The notes under the pieces are model-generated. The model had not been told where the DNA came from. It made no database searches and saw only the letters and a list, made by a program, of their open reading frames with translations. From Nitrososphaerota archaeon (GTDB taxonomy: Archaea > Thermoproteota > Nitrososphaeria > Nitrososphaerales > Gagatemarchaeaceae), in assembly GCA_005877185.1 (NCBI GenBank), contig VBPQ01000006.1, positions 1-8,208 on the forward strand: 8,208 nt of DNA, given 5' to 3'. The position numbers and the translations under genes were made by a program. Every line of letters begins with the position of its first letter. The first letter of the stretch is position 1. Positions 6,368 through 8,208 of this stretch are shown here, piece after piece.

Positions 6368-7165
6368 GTGCCGCACGGAGCGCCTGAGATAATTGCATAT
6401 GGCATCTTGGGACTCTTCAGCTTAGGGCTGATCTTGCACTGGACGCGTCGTATCTTCACTCCAGCCTTCGTGAATGAACCCCCGCGAGCGGAGGCCACGA
6501 AAGATTTGACTGTATTTGACAGAGTCCAGAGACTGTTTCACTGGGCAACGCTGGCAGTCTTGGCGATGATCATCATCACCGGATTTGCCTTGTACGATCC
6601 CTCCACCTTCGCGCCAATCGCCGACGCTCTAGGCATACCTCTACATTCTGCCTTTCCGTCTTATGTGCTCGCACACGTAATCTTTTCTGCTTCCTTTGCA
6701 GTTCTGCTTGGTATTCACGTCGCGTGGGATGTGAAGAGGCTCCGAGCCCTCCGTCGAATGTGGCCTAGCCTGCAGGATTTTCGAGACGGGCTGCTTCGCG
6801 GCCGGAACTTCTTCTCAATGAGCAGGAATTATCCGAGGATGTCGAAGTATGATGCTTTCATGAAATCGTTCCATCTTTACCTAATCGTGTCCTCCGCCGT
6901 ACTGGCTTTCACCGGAATCTACCAGTATTTCTACGCTTCATGGTGGAATGTCCTCTGGTTCTTACACTCTCAGATAGAGCCGTGGTGGCGACCAACCGTA
7001 ATACACGACGTCTTCGGGTTCGGTCTGATCGCCCTTGTGGTTGGCCACCTCTATTTCGGTCTCCTCCGGGTTAACAGGCCGCTCCTTAGAGCCATGATCA
7101 ATGGAAAGATTAGTAAGTCGGAGGTCAATCGCAGGTACAGATCAGACGAACTGCAGGGCACGTGA
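6368..7165 (+). CDS. Membrane b-type cytochrome, formate dehydrogenase gamma (FdnI)/cytochrome b561-like
   Basis: The 265-residue protein has five predicted membrane helices at about 7-26, 57-76, 99-119, 168-188 and 211-233. RLFHWATLAVLAMIIITGF (55-73) is the classic opening of the FdnI/hydrogenase cytochrome b family, with His58 as a heme ligand candidate. His103 or His117 in helix 3, and His213 and His227 in the later helix (VIHDVFGFGLIALVVGHLYF), supply the rest; the H-x13-H spacing in that helix matches FdnI. It should carry two b hemes and pass electrons across or within the membrane. No dehydrogenase, hydrogenase or iron-sulfur subunit is next to it, so its redox partner is unknown. I chose GTG at 6368, preceded by GGGGG at 6355-6359 with 8 bases of spacing; ATG at 6320 would add a polar, out-of-family extension. 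It is followed by a YcnI-like gene overlapping by four bases, which ties the two functions. Confidence 0.85.
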   Translation: MPHGAPEIIAYGILGLFSLGLILHWTRRIFTPAFVNEPPRAEATKDLTVFDRVQRLFHWATLAVLAMIIITGFALYDPSTFAPIADALGIPLHSAFPSYVLAHVIFSASFAVLLGIHVAWDVKRLRALRRMWPSLQDFRDGLLRGRNFFSMSRNYPRMSKYDAFMKSFHLYLIVSSAVLAFTGIYQYFYASWWNVLWFLHSQIEPWWRPTVIHDVFGFGLIALVVGHLYFGLLRVNRPLLRAMINGKISKSEVNRRYRSDELQGT

Positions 7166-7803
7166 GACAAGTGCAGAGACACGCGAGATCCGTCGGGGGG
7201 GCGCGTCGCATTGGTGCCTCGCTGACACTGGTCATCATGGTTCTTTCTCTGCCGTGTCAAGTTTTTGCAGGCGCGACGGTCGAACCTCATTACACCCACA
7301 CAAAGGCTCACGGTTCTGTTCCAACAAGCATAGGTGGAATGACGGACAGCTACGAAATTCAAGTCACCAACGGTCGCAATGCGTCCGCGACAGGGGTAAT
7401 CGTCTACATACCTACGGATTTCGAGCTGATTAACGAATCTGCGAGCGAAGTTGGCTGGGTCGCGATGAGGCTCCCTCCACAGCCGGGAGTCATCGGTGGT
7501 GTCAGTTGGAACGGAAGGGAAATCCTGCCCGGGATGAGCGCTACCTTCTTCCTGAGCTTGCGCAATCCCGATGTGGGTCTGTTCCTCGCGGCGATCGAGA
7601 CCTTCTTGATTGTACAAACCTACTCCGGTGGGGCTTTGGACGCGACAAGACAGCCGGTGGAGATAACTTATCCAACAAGGCTGCTCGGCATAGACTATGC
7701 AACACTCGCCTTCACTTTGGTGGCGGTTGTCTTCTTGCTGCTCTTGTTAGATGCTGTGGTCTCACTGAAAGGCCGACAAAAGACGGTGACCAGCAAAACG
7801 TGA
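7162..7803 (+). CDS. YcnI-like (DUF1775) membrane-anchored extracytoplasmic protein, possible copper binding
   Basis: The 213-residue protein has a signal peptide (about 1-36, with hydrophobic core 18-32 and likely cleavage after VFA), an extracytoplasmic beta domain, and a C-terminal membrane helix at about 179-199 followed by a basic tail. DUF1775 landmarks are in order: VYIPTDFELI (81-90), GW (98-99), GGVSWNGREILPG (112-124), F-x-LSLRNP (130-136) and VQTYSGGALD (151-160). In Bacillus YcnI the mature N-terminal histidine binds Cu(II) in a mono-histidine brace. Here the matching position is Gly37, but His43, His46 and His50 form a nearby cluster. The GTG start at 7162 overlaps the cytochrome stop (GTGA), so translation is probably coupled. 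Bacterial relatives usually sit beside a CopC/CopD importer; here the partner is a cytochrome b. Family call is from motif recall and is fairly good; the copper role is inferred. Confidence 0.72.
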   Translation: MRQVQRHARSVGGARRIGASLTLVIMVLSLPCQVFAGATVEPHYTHTKAHGSVPTSIGGMTDSYEIQVTNGRNASATGVIVYIPTDFELINESASEVGWVAMRLPPQPGVIGGVSWNGREILPGMSATFFLSLRNPDVGLFLAAIETFLIVQTYSGGALDATRQPVEITYPTRLLGIDYATLAFTLVAVVFLLLLLDAVVSLKGRQKTVTSKT

Positions 7804-7852
7804 GTATGCGTCGCTTCAAACTGGGTGCGGGCGAATAGTATCCCTGCCACGA

Positions 7853-7868
7853 TTCTAAACCTTAATTT
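7853..7868 (+). promoter_or_regulatory. Likely TATA region for the M20 peptidase gene
   Basis: TTCTAAACCTTAATTT is AT-rich against a GC-rich background and ends 38 bases before the TTG at 7907. Transcription starting near 7890 would leave a short leader containing GGAG at 7894-7897, nine bases before the TTG. No other promoter-like element is visible in the 103 bases between the YcnI-like gene and this start. Confidence 0.45.
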
Positions 7869-7906
7869 GGCCGGGTTGTTGACAGCCTCAGCAGGAGCTC
7901 GAATCA

Positions 7907-8208
7907 TTGCTCGATGAGAAGCTCGAAAGGTACGTTCACGACAACCTGAACAAGTTTGCGAAAGAAGTTGCGAGGTTGGCCTCCCAGCCGAGCGTCTCGG
8001 CGAGAAACGAGGGGATAGAGGAGTGCGCGATTCTCGTCGAGAAGATGATGGAGGAGGCCGGGATCCGGACGAGGGTGCTCAGGGGGGAGGAGGGGGTCGC
8101 TCCGCTGCTCTACGGGGAGATGAAGGGTGGCGATTCGAAGAAGACGATTCTCTTCTACAACCACTACGATGTCCAGCCGGAGGAGCCGCTCGACCTCTGG
8201 AAGTCTCC
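7907..8208 (+). CDS. M20-family metallopeptidase (ArgE/DapE/dipeptidase type), N-terminal part (runs off right edge)
   Basis: One hundred codons are visible. The N-terminal helix region is followed by LASQPSVSARNEGIEECA (24-41), then IRTRVLRGEEGVAPLLYGEM, then the strand TILFYNHYDVQPEEPLDLW (80-98). NHYDVQP is the M20 metal-site motif: His86 is the zinc ligand and Asp88 orients the catalytic site. The acidic E-P-L-x-L-W after it is typical of the dipeptidase/carboxypeptidase branch (M20A/C-like) rather than a strict DapE, though substrate cannot be set from this fragment. The TTG start at 7907 has GGAG nine bases upstream, and the frame is closed by TGA at 7880-7882 with no other start between. 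It appears to be a separate unit from the copper cluster. Confidence 0.82.
   Translation, partial: MLDEKLERYVHDNLNKFAKEVARLASQPSVSARNEGIEECAILVEKMMEEAGIRTRVLRGEEGVAPLLYGEMKGGDSKKTILFYNHYDVQPEEPLDLWKS

Noticed and set aside
7051..7617. Open frame of 188 codons on the minus strand opposite the cytochrome/YcnI junction
   Set aside because: It spans two real genes with overlapping translation coupling and shows no recognisable domain or promoter.
1..8208. CRISPR array, insertion sequence or attachment site
   Set aside because: No regularly spaced repeats, transposase motifs, terminal inverted repeats or target duplications were seen.

Overview
The window reads as a chromosomal segment of an uncultured or little-studied archaeon. 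The signs are TATA-type AT-rich boxes about 25-30 bases before starts, at least two genes that look leaderless (ATG at the expected transcription start, no ribosome-binding site), frequent TTG and GTG starts, heavy use of AGG/AGA arginine codons, and a TRASH/YHS-type copper ATPase. I cannot place it to a phylum from this sequence alone; Thermoplasmatota or Thermoproteota-related lineages are both possible.

Layout. (1) Positions 1-271, minus strand: the N-terminus of an amidohydrolase-2 family metal hydrolase, divergent from (2) a PrxQ/Bcp peroxiredoxin (334-807) followed by an unrecognised four-helix membrane protein (817-1545). (3) Minus strand, 3503 down to 1667: a short-form malic enzyme followed by a GNAT acetyltransferase in one likely operon. 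(4) Minus strand, 3934-3578: an HxlR-family winged-helix regulator. It is divergent from (5) a plus-strand metal-handling cluster at 4008-7803: a P1B-1 Cu(I)-exporting ATPase with an N-terminal YHS/TRASH domain, a stand-alone 49-residue YHS/TRASH protein, a FdnI-like membrane b-type cytochrome, and a membrane-anchored YcnI/DUF1775-like extracytoplasmic protein whose start overlaps the cytochrome stop. (6) From 7907 to the right edge: the N-terminus of an M20 metallopeptidase.

How the genes may work together. The regulator and the copper ATPase face each other across a short intergenic region with an unusually symmetrical sequence. A palindromic TATA element sits at the exact centre of a 10-bp perfect inverted repeat, so one site could set and repress transcription in both directions. 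The ATPase and the small YHS protein are the copper export core. The cytochrome and YcnI-like protein add a possible redox/extracytoplasmic copper step that usual archaeal cop clusters (copT-copM-copA) lack. This last link is inference from gene order and family knowledge.

Most noteworthy: (a) the copper ATPase seems to start at a non-canonical ATC codon, or has a base error there, because its first YHS cysteine lies upstream of the first ATG; (b) the bidirectional symmetric operator/promoter; (c) the coupling of a cytochrome b with a DUF1775 protein that lacks the usual N-terminal copper-binding histidine but carries a nearby histidine cluster.
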